A DNA stretch of 47,706 bases from Rhodospirillaceae bacterium LM-1 (GCA_902725215.1 CACUVI010000030.1:183445-231150), one strand, 5' to 3'; counted from the stretch's first letter, positions 8,321 through 16,775 are shown. Translations and numbers: made by a program. The notes: generated by a model from the letters alone, not told the origin.

Positions 8321-8770
8321 TCAAGCCATGGCTTGGCGCAACTCGATTTCCTCGTCGGTCTGTTCCTGCTCAGTCCTGCGGCTGCGCATATAGGCATAAG
8401 CGGCGGCGGCGGCGGCAAGTCCCAGAAAGATGGGGCCCCAGGCTCCCAGACCCAATCCCAGGCCCAATCCCAGGCCCTTTCCGGCAATGGCGGTTCCACC
8501 CGCTGCGCCAACGGCCGATTTGGCGGCCAGACCGGCGGCACCTTTCGTCGCCATGGTTTGACCGGCTCCCGTTTTCAAGGCGACGCCCAGGCCCTTGGCC
8601 TGGCCGGTCCCGGCGGCGGCCTTCGCAGCCCCACCCTTCACGGCAGCCCCCTTGGCTCCGGCGGCCTTGGCAGCTACGGCTTCGTTCTCGATCTCTCCGG
8701 CCATGGTGGCGGGAGCTGCGGGCGCAACGCCCTGTGCTACGGGTGGGCACATCACTGCGGCTGTGGCCAT
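8321..8770 (-). CDS. mms6: Mms6: magnetite-crystal-shaping protein
   Basis: 149 residues. An Ala/Gly/Lys-rich N-terminal region (EIENEAV, then repeated AKAAGAKG units, about 27-95) precedes the diagnostic [17 protein letters not shown] repeat (about 97-113), a hydrophobic helix, and the acidic tail TDEEIELRQAMA, close to the DEEVELRDALA tail of Mms6. In Magnetospirillum the Leu-Gly repeat assembles in the magnetosome membrane and the acidic tail binds iron and shapes magnetite. GGAG is well placed before the ATG. First gene of the mms6 operon. The N-terminal part is longer than the mature Mms6 peptide and may be processed. Confidence 0.92.
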   Translation of the reverse strand: MATAAVMCPPVAQGVAPAAPATMAGEIENEAVAAKAAGAKGAAVKGGAAKAAAGTGQAKGLGVALKTGAGQTMATKGAAGLAAKSAVGAAGGTAIAGKGLGLGLGLGLGAWGPIFLGLAAAAAAYAYMRSRRTEQEQTDEEIELRQAMA

Positions 8771-8902
8771 CTGTTTTCTCTCCTAAGGACAACGCCAACA
8801 AGATTATCATACCAGCTACGCACTGATAACATGGCCTTGCCGGTCGGGCAACCCCGGACGCAGCAAAAACCCCAGTCCTAACTGCTTAAAAGCTATGGCT
8901 TT

Positions 8903-8921
8903 TTGTCCCAAAACGGGACAA
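8903..8921. promoter_or_regulatory. Perfect inverted repeat between divergent mms6 and hemerythrin genes
   Basis: TTGTCCC-AAAAC-GGGACAA is a perfect 7-bp inverted repeat with a five-base spacer, in the 378-base gap between mms6 (minus) and the hemerythrin gene (plus). It lies about 130 bases from the mms6 start. The symmetry suits a dimeric regulator. No T-run follows, so a terminator is less likely. I cannot assign a regulator. Nothing else in 8771-9148 is recognisable. Confidence 0.45.
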
Positions 8922-9148
8922 GTCGCGGCAATCTCAATGATTTTATGGCCTGAAATAGAGCCCCCCGCAGAGTCAGCAAGCGCCGCCAACCAGACAATGA
9001 TCGAAATTAAATGAAGAAAGCTGTCTGTATCTAGCCTATTATTAATCAGTGCCCCGCTGGATCGGAGGGACGGTACTCCTCGACCGGGCCAGGGGGCGGC
9101 GACGGCTTGGTCCAGCAACGAGCGAACGATCTCGGAGTTAGAGACACC

Positions 9149-9604
9149 ATGCAATGGGATGACGCGCTTGAGGTTGGTGTGCCATCAATCGACGAGGATC
9201 ACCGGAACATCGTGACCTGGGTGTCGGATCTGCAGGAAATGGGTGCCTATTCATTTCCGCACAAAACCCTGGTCTATGTTTTTGATTCCCTGGTCGATTA
9301 CGTCTCGATTCACTTCCGGCGCGAAGAAAGCGCCATGACGGCCTGTTCCTTTGACGGACTTGAACCGCATCGAAAAGCACATGAGGAATTTGAGCAGATA
9401 ATTCACAAAGTGCGCCATCAATTGCTGGAAAATGCGGATTTCATTTTCGAAAATGAGACGTTCGAGTTTATCTTCGATTGGCTGCTTACGCATATCTCGC
9501 AGGTTGATGTTCTGATGGCTTCTTCCGTCCGCGGCAGCAAGGCGGCAATCGAAGCCGCAGACAAATTTCCCCGGGCGGCGATCAAAACACCGGCTTCAAG
9601 CTAG
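9149..9604 (+). CDS. Bacteriohemerythrin 1
   Basis: 151 residues from the ATG at 9149, chosen because MQWDDALEVGVPSIDEDH matches the usual N-terminus of the family and GGAG lies at 9134-9137. All di-iron ligands are present: His18 (DEDH), HFRRE (HxxxE), HRKAH (HxxxH) and HISQVD (HxxxxD). Such proteins bind O2 reversibly at a non-haem di-iron site and serve as oxygen sensors, carriers or iron stores. The C-terminal ~25 residues are a Ser/Lys-rich tail. It heads the group hemerythrin, PAS protein, response regulator on the plus strand, which suggests oxygen signalling. Confidence 0.9.
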   Translation: MQWDDALEVGVPSIDEDHRNIVTWVSDLQEMGAYSFPHKTLVYVFDSLVDYVSIHFRREESAMTACSFDGLEPHRKAHEEFEQIIHKVRHQLLENADFIFENETFEFIFDWLLTHISQVDVLMASSVRGSKAAIEAADKFPRAAIKTPASS

Positions 9605-9757
9605 TGGAGCGATCCAGGCGGCGGCATCACTCCCCTAGCGCCCTGATTCAAAAATATATAGACTTAACCGCAGGGGTCGCCAGAGTAACCGCCCGGACTT
9701 GCGTAATATCCCGCCCTACACGGATGATCCCTTATCAGTTGTGGAGTTTGGCGCCTC

Positions 9758-10174
9758 ATGCTCACAGCCACGTCCCTCGACGATCTTGTCGCAGCCTATC
9801 TGGGTTTGGCCGACGCCGGTGTCGCGCTTTTTGACGAAAGCGGAAAAATCTTGCGTACAAACGACAATTTGGCGCGCCTGCTGGGCTGCCAGGGTGACCA
9901 GCTTTTGCGGGCCAATTATTTCGAGCTTTCGCATCCAGACGACCGCGAAAGCGAGCGATTGGAGTTTGCGACCCTGAAGGAAGGAACGCAGCAAAGCTAC
10001 GCGCTGGAAAAGCGCCTGCTGCCGGGCGCGCATGACTTGGCACATTATGGAACGGTGCTGCATGTCGAGGGCATGGTCACGCGCTATCGCCATCTGGAAA
10101 AAGCGATCTTTCTGGCCCTCATTCAGGAGATCAAAATCTATCGGCATTTCAAGACGCGGCTTGTAGAGACATGA
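9758..10174 (+). CDS. Small stand-alone PAS-domain protein
   Basis: 138 residues, essentially one PAS domain: LADAGVALFDESGKILRTNDNLARLLG, then ELSHPDDRE (the 'hPdD' turn) and a short C-terminal helix. There is no output domain. The stop codon overlaps the start of the next gene (ATGA), so it is probably co-translated with the response regulator and may act with it as a split sensor. It follows the hemerythrin by 153 bases. Cofactor, if any, cannot be read from the sequence; no obvious haem His or flavin Cys stands out. Confidence 0.8.
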   Translation: MLTATSLDDLVAAYLGLADAGVALFDESGKILRTNDNLARLLGCQGDQLLRANYFELSHPDDRESERLEFATLKEGTQQSYALEKRLLPGAHDLAHYGTVLHVEGMVTRYRHLEKAIFLALIQEIKIYRHFKTRLVET

Positions 10175-11085
10175 GCCTCAGCTTCAGCCTTACCGCCATT
10201 CGCATGCTGCTGGGAGAGCCAAATCCCAATGTACGCAGTAGCTTGCGCACATCCTTGTTCCGTCATGGCCTGCGCGGCATTCAAGACTGTGGATCAGCGA
10301 TGCGTTCACATGAATTACTGGGAGAGCAGCTCTTCGACCTTGTCGTTCTGGATGCGAATATGGAGGATTCGGACGTCTTGGGAATCGTTCGGTTGGTTCG
10401 GGAACACAAACTTTGCAAGGATCCTTTCTGCAATGTGATCCTGATTGCTGATCCGCCCAACCCTGACATGGCTCGTCTTCTCGTCAATGCGGGTGCCGAC
10501 GCCGTCCTCATCAGGCCCATTTCCGTTCAGGCGCTGCATGAGCGGATCAATCTGCTGATCGAAAGCCGCCGACCCTTCGTGGTGACGCAGAATTATATCG
10601 GGCCGGAGCGGCGAACGGAACCGCGACAGGGAACCACGCAAATCCCCGAGATATCAGTCCCCAGCAGCTTAAGAAACAGGGCCTTTGGCAGAACAGACGA
10701 CGAGCTTCATTTGAAAGCGGTTTCATCGGCATGGGAGATCGTTAAGAAACAACGGGCCGAGCGCCTGATTTTCCAGATCGGCTGGCTGGCACAGCGCATT
10801 CTGCCGGAAGAAGGAAAGGAAGACGCTCTGCATCCGCGTTCGCAAATCGCCATGCACATCTTTTTTGTCTGCGAAAAACTGGTCAATTGGGCCGATAACT
10901 TGGAGAACGAGGAATTTTATACGGTCTGCCGCAAAATAAAAGAGAAGGCCGAAACGGTTCATCATGCGCAAGCTAGCCCCGATCCGCAACTGATCGCGGC
11001 ATTGCAGGCCGATGCGGGCCGCCTCGAGGAATTGCTATCACAACCTGCTGGCGGTACGCCTCCCGCTGGCGAAGAAGCAAGCTGA
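10171..11085 (+). CDS. Response regulator with GPxRR linker and helical C-terminal domain
   Basis: 304 residues, ATGA overlap with the PAS gene. An N-terminal receiver domain (about 5-125) has the phospho-acceptor region LVVLDANMED and a NAGADAVLIRPIS end where the usual Lys-Pro is Arg-Pro. After it comes RRPFVVTQNYIGPERR, a tail motif shared with two other receiver proteins here (41468-42631 and 44128-44928). The C-terminal ~150 residues form a helical domain with no DNA-binding motif that I can see, so output is probably by protein contact. The gene converges on mamC across a shared hairpin. Confidence 0.82.
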   Translation: MSLSFSLTAIRMLLGEPNPNVRSSLRTSLFRHGLRGIQDCGSAMRSHELLGEQLFDLVVLDANMEDSDVLGIVRLVREHKLCKDPFCNVILIADPPNPDMARLLVNAGADAVLIRPISVQALHERINLLIESRRPFVVTQNYIGPERRTEPRQGTTQIPEISVPSSLRNRAFGRTDDELHLKAVSSAWEIVKKQRAERLIFQIGWLAQRILPEEGKEDALHPRSQIAMHIFFVCEKLVNWADNLENEEFYTVCRKIKEKAETVHHAQASPDPQLIAALQADAGRLEELLSQPAGGTPPAGEEAS

Positions 11086-11092
11086 CGGCAAA

Positions 11093-11121
11093 AAAACGGC
11101 CCCGCTTTTAAGGGCCGTTTT
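11093..11121. terminator. Bidirectional terminator between the response regulator and mamC
   Basis: AAAACGGCCC (11093-11102) pairs perfectly with GGGCCGTTTT (11112-11121) around a nine-base loop. Both ends are A/T runs, so it can terminate transcription from either side of this convergent pair. Confidence 0.88.
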
Positions 11122-11142
11122 CCATCGTGGGTAAGCGGAAAG

Positions 11143-11505
11143 CTAGGCGATATCCTCGATCGCCTCGTCGTCCGCCGACGAAGAACGGGCGGCAATCTGC
11201 GCCTCAGTATATTCAACGGCGCGGTCCCAGGCGTATTTGCCGGCAATGCCAGCGGCGACGGCGACACCCAGCGAGACCACCAAGCCGCCACCGACAGCAC
11301 CGGCCACGGCGGCGCTGAGTGCGGTCGCCAGTCCGGCTCCGACCGTCTCCTTGCTGGTATCGATCACGGCTTCCTTGCGGCTGACTTTTCCGGCTTGCAG
11401 CAAGTGGAGATTCTTGGCCAGAGCCGCAGCCCCGCCAACGATTCCGCCAAGAACGCCGACACCGGGAAGCGATTTAGCCAGATAGGGCGCCAGATGAAAG
11501 GGCAT
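11143..11505 (-). CDS. mamC: MamC (Mms13): magnetosome membrane protein
   Basis: 120 residues from the ATG at 11505, which follows AAGGAG at 11513-11518 and gives the expected [21 protein letters not shown] start. A long upstream-extended frame would use TTG and is unlikely. Two membrane helices (about 15-32 and 65-92) enclose a loop containing [18 protein letters not shown], the conserved MamC signature; the MamC loop contacts magnetite in Magnetospirillum. The short C-terminus is acidic ([12 protein letters not shown]). It is normally the last gene of mamGFDC, but here it stands alone about 26 kb from mamF and mamD. Confidence 0.95.
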   Translation of the reverse strand: MPFHLAPYLAKSLPGVGVLGGIVGGAAALAKNLHLLQAGKVSRKEAVIDTSKETVGAGLATALSAAVAGAVGGGLVVSLGVAVAAGIAGKYAWDRAVEYTEAQIAARSSSADDEAIEDIA

Positions 11506-11712
11506 GATCAACTCCTTATAAAGTAAATGACTCCGCCCTGTGCGCAGCCCAAAAAAGGAAAGACGAGCTGCTGACAGGTCCGTCAGGAAAGTCGAGACAC
11601 TAGCATGACCAAAGGCGGCTGGAAAGTCCTAACCGGGAACAGCTTCCGCTTGGTGAATCGGCCCGTCAGCATTTACCCTGAAGGCCTTGGGGGGAAAGGA
11701 GCCAGTGCCCTG

Positions 11713-12996
11713 ATGCAGAATTCGGAAGCAGAAGCCGCGCAGGAACTGTCGGCACCGGAACATTTTGGCGCCGATCCGATGCGCGATGTCCGGCGCATGC
11801 GCCGTTTGGCTACGGGTTTGCTGTGTCTTGTTGCCGCGATTTTTCTGCTGGCCGTCCTGGGGGAAGAACGCTGGCCCTGGCTGGGCATCGTCCGCGCCTT
11901 TGCCGAGGCGGCCATGGTGGGCGCCATTGCCGACTGGTTTGCCGTTGTCGCCTTGTTTCGCCACCCCCTGGGCATTCCGATTCCCCATACGGCGGTCATT
12001 CCCCGCAACCACAAGCGAATCGCCGTTGCCATTGGTCGTTTCGTTTCCGCGAATTTTCTAGCCTCGAAAGCGGTGGCCCGGCGCCTGGAGGAACTTGATG
12101 TCGTGGGTCGGCTGGGCCGCTGGCTGAGCGTGCCCGAGAATGCAAGTCTGCTTGCGGAAAGACTGATGGTGCTGTTGCCGCCCGTTCTGGAAGTTATTCA
12201 AAAAGAGCATTTACGAAAGTCGGTGAATTCGATGTTCCGAAAGGGCATCGGCAAAGCCATCACGGCACCTTTGCTGTCGAGCCTGCTTTCTGTGGCGGTG
12301 GCCCAGGGATATCACCAATCCCTGCTGGATGAGGCGCTGCAGGCGCTGGGCGATCTTGTGCGCGCCAAGCGCGGCTTCATTCGCAAGAAGGTGGCGGCTA
12401 AAAGCAGTTGGCTGCCTTTGTGGCTTGAAGAATCCCTGTCCGAACAGATTGCATCCGGCCTTAACGAGGCGTTGGTCGAGTTGCGTTCGCCGGATCATCC
12501 CTGGCGTGGGGAATTCGAGAAGGCGACCCGCGACTTCATTCATCGTCTGGATGCAACCCCTGAATTCGAAGAGCGGATCCATGCCGTCAAAACCCAGATA
12601 CTGAACGATCCGGCCATCGAGACCTATCTGGACGATTTGTGGAACGAATTGCACGATCAGCTTGCCACAAGCGCGGCGGAAAGCGGCAGGGGGCTTTGCG
12701 GCACCATTGAGGATTCCGTGCGTTCCCTGGGTGAGCGCATCGCCGCTGAAATTGCATTTCGTGAAATGGCCAGCCGGTGGCTCAAGTACGCCATTGAACA
12801 GTTCATGTTGCCGCGCCGCGAGATGATCGGCTCTTTCATCGCCGGAATGGTCACGCGCTGGCCCACGGAAGCACTGGTAAACCGGCTTGAAGCCCGTGTT
12901 GGCAAGGATTTGCAATATATTCGCATCAACGGAACGCTGGTGGGCGGCTGCGTGGGCTTGGTCATTTATCTGATCGGCGCCGTCCTCAAGCCCTGA
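11713..12996 (+). CDS. DUF445 family membrane protein
   Basis: 427 residues from the ATG at 11713; the frame also opens earlier at 11605, but the extra 36 residues look non-protein-like and the family usually starts close before the first helix. Signature segments: two N-terminal membrane helices (RRLATGLLCLVAAIFLLAVLG and an ADWFAVVALFRHPLGIPIPHTAVIP segment, the most conserved part of DUF445/YjiN), a long helical middle domain, and a final membrane helix near the C-terminus (LVGGCVGLVIYLIGAVL). The family's function is unknown. It has no evident link with magnetosome formation. Confidence 0.88.
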   Translation: MQNSEAEAAQELSAPEHFGADPMRDVRRMRRLATGLLCLVAAIFLLAVLGEERWPWLGIVRAFAEAAMVGAIADWFAVVALFRHPLGIPIPHTAVIPRNHKRIAVAIGRFVSANFLASKAVARRLEELDVVGRLGRWLSVPENASLLAERLMVLLPPVLEVIQKEHLRKSVNSMFRKGIGKAITAPLLSSLLSVAVAQGYHQSLLDEALQALGDLVRAKRGFIRKKVAAKSSWLPLWLEESLSEQIASGLNEALVELRSPDHPWRGEFEKATRDFIHRLDATPEFEERIHAVKTQILNDPAIETYLDDLWNELHDQLATSAAESGRGLCGTIEDSVRSLGERIAAEIAFREMASRWLKYAIEQFMLPRREMIGSFIAGMVTRWPTEALVNRLEARVGKDLQYIRINGTLVGGCVGLVIYLIGAVLKP

Positions 12997-13131
12997 GCAT
13001 TCGTGCTTGACTGGCGCTTGCGCCGCTCGTCCACTTGGCTATGATTGGGCAAAGCGCAGGCGTTAAGGTTATTGTAATGTTGGGTTTCTCCCGTCGGGGA
13101 GATATGCCGTGCGGGGAAGTTTCCAGGAAAG

Positions 13132-16100
13132 ATGATGACCATTCCTTCGAGAAAGGGTTCAAACGACTCCGAACCCCTTCGAACCAACGATATGAAAACA
13201 ACTCAGGCTCGAAAGGGCAGCCTATGGCTTGCCCTCAGCCTTGGACTGGCTTTCTTGCTGATCTGGGGTGCCCTCGCCTGGCGGGCAGACAGGATGGGCC
13301 AGGATGCAACAGGCAATGCGTCCCTTCTGGCGCAGGATTTGTCGATTGCCTTCGAGGAAAACATTTCCCGAATCATCGGCAATCTCGACCTGTCGCTTTT
13401 GCATGTCAGGCAGAGCTACGAACGCACACAGGGCAAGGGATTCGACGCCGAGGCCGAGCTTGAGCAGTTGCAGGCCATGCAGGGCCTGGCTGCGCAGGCG
13501 ACGGTCATCGGCGAAGACGGGCTGGTCAGGCAAAGCAGCGGCGGTCCGCTACAGGTCAAGGCCAATGCGAGCGAGCAGGCGTTTTTCAAGGCCCATAAAA
13601 GCGGCGATGATGACAAACTTTTCATTGGCCGCCCTCTGGTCGACCCTGTCACGTCGCGCCTGTCCGTGCCCTTCTCGCGCCGACTGCGCAAGGCTGATGG
13701 CGGTTTTGCCGGTGTCTTACTGCTGTCGGCTGAGTCTCATCTTCTGTCGGATGTCTTTAAGTCTGTCGATCTCGGCCCCGCCGGAACGGCCAGCGTGGCC
13801 GGGCGCGACGGCTATCTGCGGGCAGGCCTTGGTCTTGACGCGGCCATAATAGATACGCCGATTCAAGACGGGCAATTATTTGCGCATCTGGCGCAAAGCC
13901 CGGCCGGTCTGTTCTTTGACAAGAGGGACAGGCTTGCCGTTGGCTACCGGTCCTTGATGGATTATCCCCTGATCGTCGCGGTCGGCGTTCCGGTCAAAGA
14001 CATGCAAGACATCCTTGGCCAGGACATGGCGCCGGATATCCTTGCGGGCCTGCTTTTGTCTCTGCTGCTGGGTGTCGCGGGGTGGGGGGGGCTTAGCCGC
14101 CCGACAAGGCAGAAAGGTGAGGTTCTTGAATCACCTACCGGGCAGGAGCGTTTGGACGTGGCCGCGCAAGCTCTGGAAGAAAGGGTGGCCTTTCTGTCCG
14201 AAGGAGCGTCAGCTTGGCATTGGGAAATGGGGCCGGACCATCGCTTCACCTGGTTGTCAAACGCCTTCCAGACAATCACGGGGCAAGATCCCAGCACCAC
14301 GCTGGGCCGCCAACTCGACGTGGTGATAGGCGTGTCCCCGCAGGAGGCTCAGGCGGCCCTACTCGACGATTTTCTGGCCTATCGCAAGGTCAAAGACTTT
14401 GAATTCGCGATTCAGGATCGGCGCGGGGCAACGCGATCTTTTTCCTTAAGCGGCGAGCCGCTATTTAGTGCCAGCGGGCAATTCGTGGGCTATCGCGGCA
14501 GCGTGCGCGATATCACCGGAGCCAGGAATGCCCAGATCGAAAGGCAGCTCTTCCTGGCGCGCCTGGAGGAGTTGGAGGAACGCCACCGCGCCCTGCTGGA
14601 TATGCCGGGCAATGCCGCGGTTATTCTGGATGGTGAAGGCAGGTTGGTGGAGTGTGGGGCTGCCTTTCTCGCATTGACCGGCTTGACCCGCGAGACAGCG
14701 CTTGGACGGCGCCTGACCGATTGGTGTCCAGAAGCATCTGCCCAGGAGGCCAGGGAGAAACTGGCAGCTCTGACGGATGCTCCCGGCTCGTTCGAAATGA
14801 AGCTGCTTTGCAACGATGCCCGTGAGGCTGAGGTTTTGGTAAGCGGATGCGCCGCCCAGATCGGCGGAACAGCCCTGATCATGGCTTCGATTCAAGATCT
14901 AACGGCGCTAAAGATGGCTGAAACTTCGCTTGATGCCGCCCAGGAAAAGATCGCAGCCCTATCGGCCGCCATGATGGATTTCCTGAAGGAAGCCGGGCGT
15001 GATATCCATTCGCAAATATACAGCATTGTCGATTTGGCGCACCTGGCCTTGGCCCAGGAGGGTGTGGCGCCAGTCAAGGATGTTCTCGAAACGATAAAAA
15101 GGACGGCCAAGCGCCTGTTGGCCGTTACGGGCGGCCTCATGGACATGCCTAGCCTGCAGGCAGGGCAATTAACGCCTGTCTGGGAGCGCTTCGATCTGGA
15201 GTGTCTGATCGGCGAAGTGATCTCTCTGGCAGCGGATATTGCCAACGTAAAGGGGGTTGAGTTGGTGGTCCGCATCGCGCCGGAAGTGCCGCGCCTTGTG
15301 GTCGGGGATGCCAGGCGTCTGGGCAGGCTTTTGCTGGGCAGCCTGAGCCAGGCGGCCAGATGCACCGAAGCGGGCGAAATCGTTGTCCAGGTCGCCCTGG
15401 ACATGACAAGCGGGGATCGCCAGCATTTGCGCTTCACAATCGCGTTCAGCGGAATCTGTGGTGATCCTAACGGGCTGGAAGACGGAACGATCATGGACAT
15501 GAAGACAGGAGCTGGCGGCTCGCTCTTCAAGCCGCTGGTGGTTCTGCTGGGCGGGGATGCGGGGGCAGCGACCACAGCCAGCCGGAAAAGCTCAATCTGG
15601 TTCACCCTTCCTTTGGGCTCGGTCAAAGCCAAGGAGCAGGCTTCTCTGATACGGCTTGTCGGGCGCAGGATGCTGGTGGTGGACGATAATCCCAGCGCGA
15701 GCGAAGCTCTGGCTTCGATGCTGTCGGAGCTGGGGGGCGAGGTCGAGCGGCTGCCTTCCGGCAAGGCGGCGCTGGAAACCATCACGACGGCCTTGGCGTC
15801 GGACAAGCCGTTCGACGTTGTTTTCATCGACCAGGGGATGAAGGATGTCGAGGGTTTCGAAGCCATCATCCGAATCCGCGGCAAGTTCGGAAACGGCAAA
15901 TTTCCGCATCTCGTCTTGATGTCGGATGGTCATCTGCCCGAAAGCGAGACGCCGCATCTTGGAAAACCTGTTTTGCGCCATCGTCTGCACGAAGTTCTTG
16001 CACAGGTGCTTGGGCTTTCGACGCAAGGCAGCGCTCCTCCGGCCATCACGGCGCAGCTTGATCCCTCGGCCCTGAGCGGCACCAGAGTTCTGCTGGTGGA

Positions 16101-16470
16101 GGACAGTCCCACCGACCAGTTGGTGGCCAGGGATATGCTGGAGGCGGTGGGCATGAATGTCGATACCGCTGAAAATGGCGCCCTGGCTGTCGAAATGGTT
16201 TTTGCCAATGATTACCAGATCGTGCTGATGGATGTCTTGATGCCGACGATGGGCGCCATCGAAGCGGCGCGTCGCATCCGCCTTGACCAACGCTTCGTCC
16301 GCCTGCCCATCATCGCCATGACCGGCGAGGATTGGAAAGACGAGCAGGAGCAGTTCATTCAATTTGGATTGAACGACGCTATCTTCAAGCCGGTTGATCC
16401 CGACCAGCTTTATGCCGTGATTCAGAAATGGGTGTTGGGAGCTGAAGCCCGCCCCTCCTTGCTCGACTGA
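13132..16470 (+). CDS. Hybrid sensor kinase with degenerate catalytic core and two receiver domains
   Basis: 1112 residues. Starts at 13132 or 13135 next to AGGAAAG. Order: membrane helix (about 27-45), periplasmic PDC/Cache-like sensor (to ~295), second helix (~300-320), two PAS domains (~350-465 and ~485-600), HisKA/HATPase-like region (~608-835), receiver 1 (~845-965) and receiver 2 (~985-1100). In the H-box the phospho-accepting His is Arg623 (GRDIHSQ in place of SHExRTP), both N-box Asn positions are Gly and Gln (LLLGSLSQAARCT), and the G1 motif reads AFSGICG instead of DTGIG. Autophosphorylation therefore looks impossible. Both receivers keep their Asp (FIDQGM and LMDVLMP) and Lys-Pro. 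Likely a sensor scaffold rather than a kinase. Confidence 0.88.
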   Translation: MMTIPSRKGSNDSEPLRTNDMKTTQARKGSLWLALSLGLAFLLIWGALAWRADRMGQDATGNASLLAQDLSIAFEENISRIIGNLDLSLLHVRQSYERTQGKGFDAEAELEQLQAMQGLAAQATVIGEDGLVRQSSGGPLQVKANASEQAFFKAHKSGDDDKLFIGRPLVDPVTSRLSVPFSRRLRKADGGFAGVLLLSAESHLLSDVFKSVDLGPAGTASVAGRDGYLRAGLGLDAAIIDTPIQDGQLFAHLAQSPAGLFFDKRDRLAVGYRSLMDYPLIVAVGVPVKDMQDILGQDMAPDILAGLLLSLLLGVAGWGGLSRPTRQKGEVLESPTGQERLDVAAQALEERVAFLSEGASAWHWEMGPDHRFTWLSNAFQTITGQDPSTTLGRQLDVVIGVSPQEAQAALLDDFLAYRKVKDFEFAIQDRRGATRSFSLSGEPLFSASGQFVGYRGSVRDITGARNAQIERQLFLARLEELEERHRALLDMPGNAAVILDGEGRLVECGAAFLALTGLTRETALGRRLTDWCPEASAQEAREKLAALTDAPGSFEMKLLCNDAREAEVLVSGCAAQIGGTALIMASIQDLTALKMAETSLDAAQEKIAALSAAMMDFLKEAGRDIHSQIYSIVDLAHLALAQEGVAPVKDVLETIKRTAKRLLAVTGGLMDMPSLQAGQLTPVWERFDLECLIGEVISLAADIANVKGVELVVRIAPEVPRLVVGDARRLGRLLLGSLSQAARCTEAGEIVVQVALDMTSGDRQHLRFTIAFSGICGDPNGLEDGTIMDMKTGAGGSLFKPLVVLLGGDAGAATTASRKSSIWFTLPLGSVKAKEQASLIRLVGRRMLVVDDNPSASEALASMLSELGGEVERLPSGKAALETITTALASDKPFDVVFIDQGMKDVEGFEAIIRIRGKFGNGKFPHLVLMSDGHLPESETPHLGKPVLRHRLHEVLAQVLGLSTQGSAPPAITAQLDPSALSGTRVLLVEDSPTDQLVARDMLEAVGMNVDTAENGALAVEMVFANDYQIVLMDVLMPTMGAIEAARRIRLDQRFVRLPIIAMTGEDWKDEQEQFIQFGLNDAIFKPVDPDQLYAVIQKWVLGAEARPSLLD

Positions 16471-16574
16471 TCGGAAAAAAGGTCGATCAATTCGATCATG
16501 CCGACGGCCAGACCCAGCAGAAGCAGGAATAAGACCACCTTAAACAGGCTGGTTTTGGGTGTCCCGGCAAGCAT
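16422..16574 (-). CDS. Possible 50-residue single-helix membrane protein downstream of feoB
   Basis: An ATG at 16574 opens 50 codons reading MLAGTPKTS, one strong hydrophobic helix (LFKVVLFLLLLGLAVGMIELI), then a polar tail. It lies 30 bases after the FeoB-associated gene on the same strand, and its 3' end overlaps the end of the hybrid kinase gene by 49 bases in the antisense direction. No good ribosome site precedes the ATG. The clean helix argues for a real gene; the overlap and missing ribosome site argue against. Confidence 0.4.
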   Translation of the reverse strand: MLAGTPKTSLFKVVLFLLLLGLAVGMIELIDLFSDQSSKEGRASAPNTHF

Positions 16575-16604
16575 GGGAAGGAAGAGGGTCTTAAAAGGCG
16601 CTAA

Positions 16605-16775
16605 TTATTTGCAGTCGCCCGGCGGCTTTTTGCCACCGGCACCGCAGCAGTTTCCGCCGCAGGAGGCCGTCCCGGACTTGGAGAAGATGCGTTTGAAATG
16701 TCGGACCACGATCGCCGCCACCACGACACCCACCGCAATGATCGCGGAAATATCCCATGCCGCTTCGCTTGTCAT
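16605..16775 (-). CDS. FeoB-associated Cys-rich membrane protein
   Basis: 56 residues; its ATG overlaps the feoB stop (ATGA at 16772-16775), showing translational coupling. One N-terminal membrane helix (ISAIIAVGVVVAAIVV) precedes a basic stretch and a Cys-rich tail CGGNCCGAGG with a final DCK. This is the layout of the small FeoB-associated Cys-rich family (FeoB_associated), possibly acting like FeoC or binding iron near the transporter. The gene is too short for ordinary gene finders and is easily missed. Confidence 0.85.
   Translation of the reverse strand: MTSEAAWDISAIIAVGVVVAAIVVRHFKRIFSKSGTASCGGNCCGAGGKKPPGDCK

Noticed and set aside
8240-8881. Long plus-strand frame opposite mms6
   Set aside because: It is the antisense shadow of the Ala/Gly-rich mms6 gene; its Gly/Ser/Gln-rich product has no domain and mms6 is clearly coding on the other strand.
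14080-14095. G-run in the sensor kinase gene as a phase-variable tract
   Set aside because: The run is only seven bases, the frame is intact on both sides, and such runs are common in GC-rich coding DNA.
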